A stretch of DNA of 64,000 nucleotides from Acholeplasma sp. CAG:878 (GTDB lineage Bacteria; Bacillota_I; Bacilli_A; RF39; UBA660): contig HF989913.1 in assembly GCA_000432255.1 (NCBI GenBank), positions 6,093-70,092 on the forward strand, read 5' to 3'. Position 1 is the stretch's first letter, and every line of letters starts with the position of its first letter. The translations under genes and the position numbers were made by a program. The notes under the pieces are model-generated. The model was given only the letters and a program-made list of their open reading frames with translations. It was not told the DNA's origin and searched no databases. Below, piece after piece: positions 19,123 to 27,960 of the stretch.

Positions 19123-20178
19123 TTACTTAGTTGAATCTTTTTCTACTTCTACACAAGTACTATCGAAATTCATGATGTGTGGAAGTGATGCTACTCCTTG
19201 ACACTCGTTTTGAATATTTTGAATTAAAATTTCTCTTCCTAATGATAGTTTAATTAAACCTAATTTTTCTTGTTGTTCTTTTGTTAATTCTTTATTTTCT
19301 GAACCTTCTTTGAAAGTTGCATAATATGCTTTTAATCTATCTTGGCTTTCTAGCACTGAACCTAAATTTGTTCTTAATAGATGTAATTCTTTTGTGCATT
19401 TATCCATGTCTTTATCGCTTTGAACTAGTAACTCAACATTTTTAGAAATTGCATCATTGTCATATAAGTTTGTTTCATCAATAATATTAAGTCCAATTGC
19501 TTCACTCCATAATTGTGCTCCTGGAGTAAGATTTAATTTTGCGTAATCTTTATCTCCTACTTTAATAGTTGCTCCACGAACAAAGAATGGTTCTGCAGCA
19601 ACTATTACATCGTTTACTGTTTGATCAGTGTTTTCATCAACATTTCTTGTTGCTTTTACTAAATTCATATTTAAATCATCTAATTTATTTAAAATTGCAT
19701 AGTCGAATGTGTCATAACTAAATTGAGCATAACTGATTTGGTGTTCAACATCTGATTTAAAGTTATGAGTTCTAATCATACTTCTTAAATTTAGTGAATT
19801 TTCAACATCTTTAACGACATCGTAGTCTTTCCCAAAAATTGCATCATAATCTGCTTTAACAAAGTGGCTTTGATTTACTACTCTTAATGTTGAATCGATT
19901 AATTCTGGTCTTACATCTAATCCTTTTTCACTTAATGATTTTAATAATTCAGCTGATTCAGTTTCAAAGTTGTCTTTAGTAAGTGGTGTAATTTCAACTT
20001 CAACAACTGCTGCTTTATCAGGATTTGTTGCAGCTTGTGTTTTTGTGTTTTTAGAGCCACATGCAGTAGTCAACAATGTAACTCCTGCTAAACTTAATGC
20101 AGCAATACCTGTTTTTGTTAGTCTTACTTTTTTTCCTATAATTTTTTTAATATCTTCGAATGTAGTAATTTTTTTCAT
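19123..20178 (-). CDS. Putative lipoprotein of unknown function
   Basis: 351 residues, not recognised. An unusually long N-region (about 20 residues, KKITTFEDIKKIIGKKVRLTK-like) precedes a hydrophobic stretch and the lipobox LLTTACG (Cys at about residue 40), so export as a lipoprotein is likely. The mature part is soluble, mainly helical, with three further Cys residues (CTKELH, NECQG, STCVE). The ATG at 20178 has better spacing from GGGGAGGA than an ATG two codons upstream. Codon use and base composition look native. Monocistronic, with its own terminator. Confidence 0.75.
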   Translation of the reverse strand: MKKITTFEDIKKIIGKKVRLTKTGIAALSLAGVTLLTTACGSKNTKTQAATNPDKAAVVEVEITPLTKDNFETESAELLKSLSEKGLDVRPELIDSTLRVVNQSHFVKADYDAIFGKDYDVVKDVENSLNLRSMIRTHNFKSDVEHQISYAQFSYDTFDYAILNKLDDLNMNLVKATRNVDENTDQTVNDVIVAAEPFFVRGATIKVGDKDYAKLNLTPGAQLWSEAIGLNIIDETNLYDNDAISKNVELLVQSDKDMDKCTKELHLLRTNLGSVLESQDRLKAYYATFKEGSENKELTKEQQEKLGLIKLSLGREILIQNIQNECQGVASLPHIMNFDSTCVEVEKDSTK

Positions 20179-20469
20179 AAACATTCCTCCCCGTTTTCCT
20201 TTTGATATGCGTTATAATACCACACTTTTATCATTATGTCAATAAATTTTTACATTTATTTGTAACAATTTTTTAATAATGTTATTGTAGCTGATTTTTT
20301 CACAAATTTATTCATTTTTATTCATTTTTTATGATGTTTTTTTGCTTTTTTATTTGATGATATCATATTAATCTACAACTATATTTGTTTCTATTGCACC
20401 TATTTTTGTCGTTTCAGAAATAATTTTTAATTAATTTTCTTGTTTTTTTAATTATTTTTAATAAATATA
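20179..20469. other. Intergenic, no gene seen
   Basis: An A/T-rich stretch between the lipoprotein gene and the tRNA promoter. It contains T-rich runs and repeated TTCATTTTTATTC but no open reading frame with a ribosome site and no recognisable RNA. The lipoprotein promoter must lie in its left part. Confidence 0.5.
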
Positions 20470-20498
20470 TTGCATAAAATTAATAAATGTGTTATTAT
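20470..20498 (+). promoter_or_regulatory. Promoter of the tRNA pair
   Basis: TTGCAT, 17-bp spacer, TATTAT, ending 19 bp before the first tRNA. Confidence 0.75.
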
Positions 20499-20517
20499 TA
20501 ATGAGTAATACGCACAT

Positions 20518-20594
20518 GGACCCTTAGCTCAGTTGGTTAGAGCTTCCGGCTCATAACCGGGCGGCCGTAGGTTCGAGTCCTACAGGGTCCACCA
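20518..20594 (+). tRNA. tRNA with CAU anticodon, probably tRNA-Ile2 (lysidine)
   Basis: 77 nt with encoded CCA. Acceptor stem GGACCCT/AGGGTCC, anticodon loop CTCATAA, T loop GTTCGAG. A CAU anticodon may be elongator Met or Ile2. C4 and C5 in the acceptor stem match the identity elements that TilS uses on tRNA-Ile2, and the sequence resembles Bacillus tRNA-Ile2, so Ile2 is favoured. tilS is present at 43.8 kb. Confidence 0.9.
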
Positions 20595-20602
20595 CTATTT
20601 GT

Positions 20603-20687
20603 GCGAGTGTGGCGAAATTGGTAGACGCACTAGACTTAGGATCTAGCGCTTTACGGCATGGGGGTTCGAGTCCCTTCACTCGCACCA
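20603..20687 (+). tRNA. tRNA-Leu(UAG)
   Basis: 85 nt with encoded CCA and a long class II variable arm. Acceptor stem GCGAGTG/CACTCGC, anticodon stem CTAGA/TCTAG enclosing CTTAGGA (anticodon TAG). It is 8 bp after the CAU tRNA on the same transcript. Confidence 0.95.
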
Positions 20688-20699
20688 ATCTAATTAGTC

Positions 20700-20721
20700 A
20701 GTTCTGAAAAGAACTTTTTTT
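20700..20721 (+). terminator. Terminator of the tRNA operon
   Basis: AGTTC-TGAAAA-GAACT stem followed by TTTTTT. Confidence 0.85.
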
Positions 20722-21409
20722 GTGCCTTAAAACCGGCCACCCTTTGGTTATAGCCGAAGCGACATAATATAAAATGACATACTCTTTATAAATTTTTAAA
20801 CAATTACATTTTACTATAACAAAATAGATAATTTATGATACAATTATCTTCAACACAAAAATTTGTGTTAAATATAAAGTTATATATTTTAGTATAAATT
20901 CTGTTAATATTAGTATTTTTATTTAATCATGTTATATTAAAGAAGGTTTTATAATTAGATTACTGTAACAAAAAACTTTTTCTAGCAATCTATGATATTA
21001 ATAAAAACTTAATTGAAAAAAGTTCATATATAGACTTTAGTAGTTTAAAAACCCATCTAGAATTAAAATTATTTAGATTAACATTAGTCTACGCAAGTAA
21101 AAAAAGAATAGAAAATGATAATTATTATAGATACTACAAAATGATTATATATGAACTAAAATCATTTGAAACATTTTTGGAATTGTTAAATAAAAATATT
21201 ATAAAAGTAGAAATAGTTGGACGTGTTTCAAGAAGTGGTTCAGAAAAAGGAAGACAGAAAAATAAAAATTTAGTCTTTAAATTACCAAAAGAAAATATTA
21301 CTTATTTATTCAACGAAATATTAATTCTTGATTTAAATAAAAAATAGAATCATGATAAAAATCACAATTTTTAATATACTTTAACCTTTTAATTATAGCC
21401 TAAAAAGCA
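20722..21409. other. Poorly coding stretch with a G+C-rich hairpin and an ORF remnant
   Basis: Right after the tRNA terminator, 20733-20765 is locally G+C-rich and contains a CTTTGG / CCGAAG hairpin with loop TTATAG. A second palindrome (AACACAA / TTGTGTT) lies at 20852-20869. The rest is A/T-rich. An open frame without a good start runs from 20955 to 21347 (see separate entry). No complete gene or known RNA family was recognised. Confidence 0.5.
20955..21347 (+). pseudogene. Start-less reading frame, probable gene remnant
   Basis: A frame open from 20955 to a TAG at 21345 encodes about 130 residues of helical, charged protein ending in GRQKNKNLVFKLPKENITYL and LILDLNKK. There is no ATG until 21141, and that ATG has no ribosome site. 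An AAGAAGG site lies at 20939-20946 but leads to no start codon in this frame. The N-terminus may be lost or frameshifted. The family is not recognised. Confidence 0.4.
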
Positions 21410-21438
21410 TTTACAACTACAATTGTATATGATATTAT
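21410..21438 (+). promoter_or_regulatory. Promoter of the zinc-ribbon/transglutaminase gene
   Basis: TTTACA, 17-bp spacer, TATTAT, followed by the GGTGG ribosome site and ATG at 21462. Confidence 0.65.
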
Positions 21439-21461
21439 TTTATTAGATTGGTGGTTGTATT

Positions 21462-22487
21462 ATGTTATGTCCAAAATGTGGTTCGAAATATGATGGAAGT
21501 TTCTGTCTTAGATGTGGATTTACAAATTTAATAAATGAAGATGAAAAAACAGGTAAGCTAAAAAGAAGTTTTGATGGACGAAGAAAGTTAAGTTTTGTAC
21601 CAATTATAGTAATTACTTTTTTAATGTTATTTTTCTTTACATTTGGAAAAGACTTAATAAAACGAAGCTATATAGTTGACGTTAAAAATCTTGTCTTAGA
21701 TAGAAATAGTGAAAGTTACATTAATGATTTATATATATCAGATGAGCACGTATATAAACATACTTTAAATAAAAAAGAAAAAGAGTTATATAGATTGTTT
21801 TTAAAACAAATAAAAGAATATAATAAAACAATTACAATTGATTTAACTGAATACAATTTCACTAACTTTTATTCTTCATCAAGATACTTAATTGATATAA
21901 ACAACGCCATATTTATGGACCATCCAGAGTTAATCCATTTTAGTTACATCACAATCACTGAATTAAGTAAAAATCATTTAAAAGTTGATTTTGATTATGT
22001 TTTAAGTAAAGAAGAATACTATAACGCAATTGATGAAATTAAATTATTATTGAACGAAATAAAAAACGATACTAAAGATTTAGGTGATTATGAAAAAGTT
22101 AAATACGTCTATGAATGGCTAGGATATAGAAATAAATATGATTATTCTAAAAATGCTATAGCTCAATCGGCATACTCTGCTTTTAGTACCAAATACTCAC
22201 CTGTTTGTTCTGGTTTTGCTAGAGCATCGCAAATAATATTTCAAAATATTGGTATTAATTCATTATTAATAAGTGGTAATTATAATTATTCTTCACACGA
22301 GTGGAACTATGTCATGTTAGATAAACAATACTATTATTATGATGTAACACAAAGCAAGTCAGGAATTGAACCGGTAAATAATGGATTATCATATTCAGGT
22401 TTCTTATTTAAAAAACATAGTGGTTATCATATTCATCATAAAAAAGTAGTTCCATATGCTTTAGGTAGAAAATATTTGTATAAATAA
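21462..22487 (+). CDS. Zinc-ribbon membrane protein with a transglutaminase-like domain
   Basis: 341 residues. An N-terminal zinc ribbon (CPKCGSKYDGSFCLRCGF, four Cys in two CxxC pairs) precedes one TM helix (about residues 44-62). The rest is probably extracytoplasmic and ends in a transglutaminase-like fold with a candidate triad: Cys in YSPVCSGFARA, His in SSHEWNYVML and Asp in YYYDVTQ. Such domains act as cysteine proteases or cross-linking enzymes on surface proteins; the substrate is unknown. Flanked by its own promoter and a terminator. Confidence 0.82.
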   Translation: MLCPKCGSKYDGSFCLRCGFTNLINEDEKTGKLKRSFDGRRKLSFVPIIVITFLMLFFFTFGKDLIKRSYIVDVKNLVLDRNSESYINDLYISDEHVYKHTLNKKEKELYRLFLKQIKEYNKTITIDLTEYNFTNFYSSSRYLIDINNAIFMDHPELIHFSYITITELSKNHLKVDFDYVLSKEEYYNAIDEIKLLLNEIKNDTKDLGDYEKVKYVYEWLGYRNKYDYSKNAIAQSAYSAFSTKYSPVCSGFARASQIIFQNIGINSLLISGNYNYSSHEWNYVMLDKQYYYYDVTQSKSGIEPVNNGLSYSGFLFKKHSGYHIHHKKVVPYALGRKYLYK

Positions 22488-22570
22488 AATCGCAAATTAA
22501 AATTGATTTACTGTTTTTTTGAAATAAATTTTAATTAGATGCATAAATTTTGTTTACTTTTATAAATTTT

Positions 22571-22600
22571 TAAAAAAACGCTTTGTGGATAAAGCGTTTT
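22571..22600. terminator. Bidirectional terminator
   Basis: AACGCTTT / AAAGCGTT 8-bp stem with loop GTGGAT, flanked by A and T runs on both sides. It serves the converging genes at 21462 and 22614. Confidence 0.85.
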
Positions 22601-22613
22601 GTTTTGTTTTAGT

Positions 22614-23030
22614 TTATTTTTGTAACATATTTAGTAAATTAATTTTAAATATGTCTTTGTCATGATTTTCGTTTGAAATCATAACACCTTTATATGTTGT
22701 TAATTCAGACTTATGGCCTTCTTTTAAAATTCCTTCTGGAGTTATTTTATCTAAAACTACTGTTTTTTTATCTAAATGGACTATATAATGTAGCATAACA
22801 TCGCCATGTACTTTAGAAAATAACACATCAGTTGGAAGTTTTAATTCATATATCTTTACATTTTCATCATCAGATGCTTTTTCTTCTCCTAAAAAGGTTC
22901 CCTCTTTCAATGAAGGATAATAAGAAAAATATAATTTTTTATATGCGAGCATGTTATATTTCTTTAAAGAACGTTCATACTTTTTAAATTCTGCTTCATT
23001 TGTATATTCAAAGATGAATGAATCCTTCAT
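22614..23030 (-). CDS. Hypothetical protein
   Basis: 138 residues, not recognised. It starts at ATG 23030 after AGGAAGGTG; the open frame extends further upstream without a ribosome site. Soluble, beta-rich, no signal peptide. The stretch LHYIVHLDKKTVVLDKITPEG is the most distinctive part. Monocistronic, ending at the shared terminator. Confidence 0.65.
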   Translation of the reverse strand: MKDSFIFEYTNEAEFKKYERSLKKYNMLAYKKLYFSYYPSLKEGTFLGEEKASDDENVKIYELKLPTDVLFSKVHGDVMLHYIVHLDKKTVVLDKITPEGILKEGHKSELTTYKGVMISNENHDKDIFKINLLNMLQK

Positions 23031-23233
23031 TTTTACACCTTCCTCTACTATATTTATGATAACACAAACCAAAATTAATGTCAATCAACTTAATATTTAA
23101 ATGAGTATTTTAAAACCTTTAGTCGACAAAAAATGTTAATTTGTTTATTATAGTTTAATTTTAACTAAAACTTCTTCGACTTTTTCCGAATTTTAAATCA
23201 GACAGATTCAAATATCTTCAATGTATTTTCGAT

Positions 23234-24166
23234 TTATTTTAAAATTGTCATATAATCTTTGTATCTTTTTCCGTTGATTAACGGATTAATTTCTCTTTTT
23301 TTTACATTAGAAAGAGAAAAAGTTTTAATATCTTCTTTTTTTATATTTTCAAATTCATATAACAATTTTAGTAAATATTCATCTTTACTATTCTTCATTC
23401 GTGTAAATAATGTGTTTTCATCGATATAAAATAATTCTTTATAACATACTATTTTTTTGGCAATAGCATGTTTAGTAATTTTTGCAAGTAATTCCATCAT
23501 ATAATTATCTTCATCTGAATGACAATATAAGTCTATTTTTTCACTTGTTTCTATAGCTTTTAAAGCTGGAATTAGAGTTTTAAAACCTAGTTCTTTCTCG
23601 CCATGCTCGTTATCATAAACTGTTAAATCTGATGTGATTTCAATTATATCATTACATGATAATGTTTTCGTCCAAGCGATTCCAGTTAATATAATTCCAT
23701 CAAATCTATCAGCACATAATTTTGGACGTTCATTATCAACAATTGTATATTTTTTAAAATTAGTTAGAGCTTTATATGGAATATTATCTTTTTTTAATTG
23801 TTCTAGTAATATTTTATCATTTTTAATTATTTCTTCTGTATATTCTTCGGTACTTTCCTGTGTTTCATAATCTTTGTTCATATAATCAATTGTATGTGAA
23901 AAACATGGTGTGGCAATATCGTGAAATAACCCTGTTAATGTGCTTAATTTATCATTTGTGAATTTCCAAGTTAATAAAGCTACTGTTAAACTATGATCAT
24001 ATCTTGATATATTTTCTTTGAAGTCATATATATCTTTAGATGCATATTCCATACCACATAAATAACTTATATTTTTTAGTCTAACTAAACTTGGTACATT
24101 TAAATATTTTTCTAAAAAGGGAGGAATGGTAAATAGATTTAAATATGTATTATATAAACTTTTCAT
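23234..24166 (-). CDS. HD domain-containing phosphohydrolase
   Basis: 310 residues. Metal-binding HD-domain residues are visible: His in RYDHSLTVALL, the HD pair in TGLFHDIATPCFSH and a later Asp in ADRFDG. The fold is typical of deoxynucleotide or nucleotide phosphohydrolases, but the substrate is unknown. Its ATG overlaps the stop of the upstream glycosylase-like gene (ATGA), so the two are coupled; together with the acetyltransferase gene they form one operon. Confidence 0.82.
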   Translation of the reverse strand: MKSLYNTYLNLFTIPPFLEKYLNVPSLVRLKNISYLCGMEYASKDIYDFKENISRYDHSLTVALLTWKFTNDKLSTLTGLFHDIATPCFSHTIDYMNKDYETQESTEEYTEEIIKNDKILLEQLKKDNIPYKALTNFKKYTIVDNERPKLCADRFDGIILTGIAWTKTLSCNDIIEITSDLTVYDNEHGEKELGFKTLIPALKAIETSEKIDLYCHSDEDNYMMELLAKITKHAIAKKIVCYKELFYIDENTLFTRMKNSKDEYLLKLLYEFENIKKEDIKTFSLSNVKKREINPLINGKRYKDYMTILK

Positions 24167-24834
24167 AAATCACCAAAATTTTTTAAAATCCATTTGATAT
24201 CTTCTATTGATTTATCAATATTAAATCTTCCATTGCCAACTGGATAAAAAACAGAAAAACATTTAAATTCACGATTACCAATCTTTTTTATAAATTTCTT
24301 TTTTCTTACAAGTGAAACTGATATTTTTTGATTTAAAACAATTGAACTCACTTGATTACCGAATAAAATTATTACTTCTGGATTTATAATTTGAATTTCT
24401 TTTTCTAACAAATCTAAATATTCTTTATAAACCTCATTTTTTAATGGTCTAGCATCTATTTGTGTACATTTTCCTAGATTGGTAATAAAATACTTGTGTT
24501 TTGCTACATTATCATATACTTTTTGACTAAATTCTATTGTCCATTCACTGCCTTTAATCTTTTTGATTTGCTTATATATATCCTCATCTAATAAACCAAC
24601 TCGTTCAAATAAATCCCATATATTTTTTGTTCCAATCCATGGCGCTTTTAGACCTTTCCAATTTTTATTTGAAGCTATGTTCTTTGCTGTCGGATTCATA
24701 AATACAAAGCATATTTTAGGGTTAGTAACGCATCCTCCATTATAAATTGAGTCTAAGTTTTTATTGCCATACTTGTTTTGTAATTTGGCGTATTTTTTAT
24801 TTAAATCTTCTAGAGTATATTCTTTTACTGCCAT
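24163..24834 (-). CDS. Uracil-DNA glycosylase superfamily protein
   Basis: 223 residues of the UDG-like fold. Motif I equivalent is CFVFMNPTAKN, the middle motif is HKYFITNLGKCTQ, then PEVIILFGNQVSSIV and a C-terminal motif with VFYPVGNG in place of the usual HPS/HPA. The altered motifs make uracil excision uncertain; a related DNA- or nucleotide-processing role is possible. Lies between a GNAT acetyltransferase (5-bp gap) and the HD hydrolase (4-bp overlap). Confidence 0.72.
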   Translation of the reverse strand: MAVKEYTLEDLNKKYAKLQNKYGNKNLDSIYNGGCVTNPKICFVFMNPTAKNIASNKNWKGLKAPWIGTKNIWDLFERVGLLDEDIYKQIKKIKGSEWTIEFSQKVYDNVAKHKYFITNLGKCTQIDARPLKNEVYKEYLDLLEKEIQIINPEVIILFGNQVSSIVLNQKISVSLVRKKKFIKKIGNREFKCFSVFYPVGNGRFNIDKSIEDIKWILKNFGDL

Positions 24835-24839
24835 AAATA

Positions 24840-25373
24840 CTATTCACATCCTTTTTCTGCTTTATACATTTTTCGAGTAAAATAATAACAATCTGTATTT
24901 AATTCTTTATTGTCCCATTCACGGATTATTTTTTTACTTTCTAAGTATTTAAATCCTTGTTTCAAGCATAATCTTTTTGATTTTATATTTGAATTGATAA
25001 AATAATATAAAAATACTTTACCATTTAATTCTTCAAAAATTAATTTTTTTAAAAGAGTTAAAACTTCATTACCAAAACCGTTTCCTTGATATTTACTCGC
25101 TATACATATACCTGTTTCCTCATATATTTGTGGTTTTTTATAAGTTATGCCGGTAAATCCAATAACTTCATTGTTATAGCATATAAAATAAGCATAATTA
25201 TTATTTTGATATTCAATTGTTCTGTTTAATCTTTCTAAAGCTTCTTCTATATTTGTAGTTGGTTTAAAAAACATGTTTTCATATATATTTTTATCACTCC
25301 AAATGTTGTTAAAAATGTCATATAAATCACTTTCTTGTGCTTTTCTTAAAATTAAATTTTCTGTATATAGCAT
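24840..25373 (-). CDS. GNAT family N-acetyltransferase (RimJ/RimL type)
   Basis: 177 residues. N-terminal TENLILRKAQESDLYDIFNN, acetyl-CoA binding loop in GICIASKYQGNGFGNEVL (about residue 90-107) and NIKSKRLCLKQGFKYLESK. The acceptor substrate is unknown. First gene of the acetyltransferase-glycosylase-HD operon. Confidence 0.88.
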   Translation of the reverse strand: MLYTENLILRKAQESDLYDIFNNIWSDKNIYENMFFKPTTNIEEALERLNRTIEYQNNNYAYFICYNNEVIGFTGITYKKPQIYEETGICIASKYQGNGFGNEVLTLLKKLIFEELNGKVFLYYFINSNIKSKRLCLKQGFKYLESKKIIREWDNKELNTDCYYFTRKMYKAEKGCE

Positions 25374-25403
25374 TTAATCACCTACATTTAAATTATATCA
25401 TAG

Positions 25404-25431
25404 AAAAAAACAAATCTTATATTGATTTGTT
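25404..25431 (-). terminator. Rho-independent terminator
   Basis: Minus-strand AACAAATC / GATTTGTT stem with a 7-nt loop and a T run. It overlaps the stop of the B3/4 gene. Confidence 0.85.
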
Positions 25432-26128
25432 ATTTCCATTCGAAAAAATTATTATCTTTAGTTACAATTCCTGTTGTTACTTCTAATCCTTGACTTTCTA
25501 AAAATGAAACTAATTCACTCTTTAATGCTTCTACTTTTTCTTTTGTTTCTATAAATCCATCAATTGGAATAAATAAATTAGTTGAATTTTCAGTTAGTTT
25601 ACTTTTTTCACCTTGACGCCATGTCCATCTTCTTGTCTTCACTTCATTTCCCGATACATAGATTATTTCATCTAAATCTGGGTGTTCGAACTCTTCACTG
25701 TTAAATGGAACAAAAATATCGTTTTCATTTGCTCTTCTAATTTCAATATCACCTTTGAAATTATCAATGTCGTGTGCTCCTATAGGTAAAATATACTTTA
25801 ATGATAATGCATTGCATAAATCAACAATTGGACTAATAGATGGAATACTATTACCTTTAGCTATTCTTGTAATAAGTGCTTCAATTGAACACATATATTT
25901 GTTGGGATTAATTCCTAATTTAGTAAAAGCATCACGATACGGAGTAATTAGTTCACTTTCTTTTACTTTTACACCATCAAACTTTTTTCTACATTCTTCC
26001 ATACTCTCATTAAAAAAATCGTTTATAAAAGAAATATTTTTCTTATTATCAAATCCTTTTACAACTACAACGCCAAAATATGCGTTTGGAACTTTTTCAA
26101 AAAAATCTTTTTCAACTATAAATTTCAT
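25430..26128 (-). CDS. B3/4 domain protein (PheT editing-domain homologue)
   Basis: 232 residues homologous to the free-standing B3/4 domain of the phenylalanyl-tRNA synthetase beta chain. Characteristic stretches: SELITPYRDAFTKLGINPNKY, SIEALITRIAKGNSIPSISP and the loop with LPIGAHDID. These proteins are thought to edit or bind mischarged tRNA or free amino acids, without firm proof. It starts after AGGAGAT, 9 bp downstream of the coiled-coil membrane gene, and probably shares its transcript. Confidence 0.85.
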   Translation of the reverse strand: MKFIVEKDFFEKVPNAYFGVVVVKGFDNKKNISFINDFFNESMEECRKKFDGVKVKESELITPYRDAFTKLGINPNKYMCSIEALITRIAKGNSIPSISPIVDLCNALSLKYILPIGAHDIDNFKGDIEIRRANENDIFVPFNSEEFEHPDLDEIIYVSGNEVKTRRWTWRQGEKSKLTENSTNLFIPIDGFIETKEKVEALKSELVSFLESQGLEVTTGIVTKDNNFFEWK

Positions 26129-26137
26129 AAATATCTC

Positions 26138-27496
26138 CTATGCTATATTTCTTTTTAAAGTTTTTTGAAAACTTAATTCTTTTACTTTCTTATTAAAATC
26201 TTTTTCTAAATTATTTAATTGTTCTAAAATGGTTACTATTTCTTTCTCATTATATCTATTAATTAAAGAATCCTTTAAAAGTATTATTTCAAGTAAAACT
26301 TTATTATACAACTCTAATTCTTCTTGAAAAGCATAAAGCATATATTCTTCACTATTTGGTTCAATCATTTTTCGCATTGCTTTAAGGCAATTATTCAAAA
26401 CTACAAGTGAAGCTAAATATTTGTAACTACTTATAATTTTAGGAAATGGATTCATATAATAACTTATCCCTAAAAACATAATATTCTTCAAATTAAAAAT
26501 TTTTGAACCTTTGGAATGACTTAACCTTTTAAAATATTCTATTTGGAGTAATATTTCTTCATTTATAAGCTCTAATTCTGTTTTCTTTTTTTCCTGTTTT
26601 TTTTCTTGCTTTATTTCGTTTTGTTTATTAATATTTTTTGATTGTTCTTCCTTTTTTGTTGGCGTTAGTATTTTTCTTTTTACATCATATATTTGTTTAT
26701 AATCATTGTTTAATATATTTATATAGTTAATAAACATTACACCTTCCTCTAATTTAGAGGTTGCATATAATTTTGTTTCTTTAGTAATTTTTTTATCTTC
26801 AATTAAATTTTCATAATCTTTTTTTATGTGATTTAATCGTTCTAATAATTCTTTTATCTTTCTTTCCATATCATAGGTATCTTTGTAATTTGTACAGTTT
26901 TTAATTTGTGTTTCTAATTCATTTATTTCTTCATCTATTTTTTTTAATTCTTCAATTTTTATTTTTACCCAATCAATAATAAAACTTTGGTCATTAGTAT
27001 TTAGCTTATCTTTTTTTAATTCTTGAGCTGGTTTTATTTCAACTATTATTTTTTTCTCTGATTTTTGTTCTTTTTGCTTTGTATTTTTTAATTCTTGAAC
27101 TTTTTTAGTAGTTTTAAATTTACTAGCTTGTTTTTTAGCAATTGTTATTGGTTTTGATAAAACATTTTCCTGTTTATCTTTTTCTTCATTATTTGTTACT
27201 TTAAATAATGAAATATTTTTTGTTTTTTTTATTTCCTTCTTAGGAGTGCCTTTTACATATTGTAAAGTGTGAATGTTCGCTTCTTGCTTATGTTTTTTGT
27301 TTTCAATAATAAATTGCTCACTTTGTTTTATTTTTTCTTTTTTGTTCTTAATGTTTATATTATAACCAATAAACGAATAAACAAAAATAAATGGCATTAC
27401 AATAATTTTAGTTATCCTTTTTGCCTTTAATTTGTTTTTTAAATTTATTCTATATTGTCTTCTAATATTGAAAAAGCCTCCAATGCTTCCTTTCAT
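26138..27496 (-). CDS. Lys/Glu-rich coiled-coil membrane protein of unknown function
   Basis: 452 residues, not recognised. One TM helix at about residues 31-48 is followed by a long low-complexity Lys/Glu/Gln region and predicted coiled coils (about residues 150-240). A short hydrophobic stretch lies near 345-375 (NIMFLGISYYMNPFPKI), then a helical tail. It could be a cell-envelope organiser or a membrane-tethered scaffold. Placed between a pilin gene, from which a terminator separates it, and the B3/4 gene. Confidence 0.65.
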   Translation of the reverse strand: MKGSIGGFFNIRRQYRINLKNKLKAKRITKIIVMPFIFVYSFIGYNINIKNKKEKIKQSEQFIIENKKHKQEANIHTLQYVKGTPKKEIKKTKNISLFKVTNNEEKDKQENVLSKPITIAKKQASKFKTTKKVQELKNTKQKEQKSEKKIIVEIKPAQELKKDKLNTNDQSFIIDWVKIKIEELKKIDEEINELETQIKNCTNYKDTYDMERKIKELLERLNHIKKDYENLIEDKKITKETKLYATSKLEEGVMFINYINILNNDYKQIYDVKRKILTPTKKEEQSKNINKQNEIKQEKKQEKKKTELELINEEILLQIEYFKRLSHSKGSKIFNLKNIMFLGISYYMNPFPKIISSYKYLASLVVLNNCLKAMRKMIEPNSEEYMLYAFQEELELYNKVLLEIILLKDSLINRYNEKEIVTILEQLNNLEKDFNKKVKELSFQKTLKRNIA

Positions 27497-27514
27497 AATT
27501 CACTTCCTTTAAAA

Positions 27515-27540
27515 AGAAAAAGATTAAAGTTAATCTTTAG
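27515..27540 (-). terminator. Rho-independent terminator of the pilin gene
   Basis: Minus-strand AAAGATTA-ACTT-TAATCTTT stem followed by TTC/TTTTT, overlapping the pilin stop. Confidence 0.75.
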
Positions 27541-27905
27541 TTACAATCTTCTTTATAAGTGTACGTATATTTATTTAATGAGTCGTTTAGTTTAATCACT
27601 ATGCATCCTTTTAATTGTTCATTAGTAAGAGGATTAATCATATCTTCTTTTTCAACATAATCTTCATCATATAACTGTGTTAAATAAAGTTTATACACAT
27701 CATCTTTTTCATTTGGTAATAAAAGGTCATTGTTAACTGCCCATCTTCTTGCCAAATCTTCAAGACTATGTATTTGTTCATTATACAAATTTCGTTTATT
27801 TGTAACCATTATTTTACTTATTAGCGGATATGTTACAAGAACAATCAGCCCTAAAATAACTATTGCTGCCATAATTTCAACTAATGTAAATCCACGTTTT
27901 TTCAT
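27537..27905 (-). CDS. Type IV pilin-like protein with prepilin N-terminus
   Basis: 122 residues. The class III signal KKRGFTLVEIMAAIVILGLIV has Gly before Phe at the peptidase cleavage site and Glu at +5, followed by a hydrophobic helix. The mature part is helical then beta, with Cys residues near the C-terminus (LKGCIVIK, KEDCN) that could form a disulfide. It resembles ComGC/ComGD pseudopilins. No other com or pil gene is nearby, so it is an orphan in this window. Confidence 0.82.
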   Translation of the reverse strand: MKKRGFTLVEIMAAIVILGLIVLVTYPLISKIMVTNKRNLYNEQIHSLEDLARRWAVNNDLLLPNEKDDVYKLYLTQLYDEDYVEKEDMINPLTNEQLKGCIVIKLNDSLNKYTYTYKEDCN

Positions 27906-27960
27906 ATAGGCTCACCTCTACTATTAAAAGTATACAATATTTTTGAAATTTTGTAAATGA

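Noticed and set aside
20733..20765. G+C-rich hairpin as a further DGR template or flank
   Set aside because: It shares only short strings (ATAGCC, GAAGCG) with the cassette flanks and does not align over any length.
22584..22592. Perfect DnaA box (TGTGGATAA)
   Set aside because: It is single and lies in the loop and arm of a bidirectional terminator; no cluster of boxes, AT-rich unwinding element or dnaA is near.
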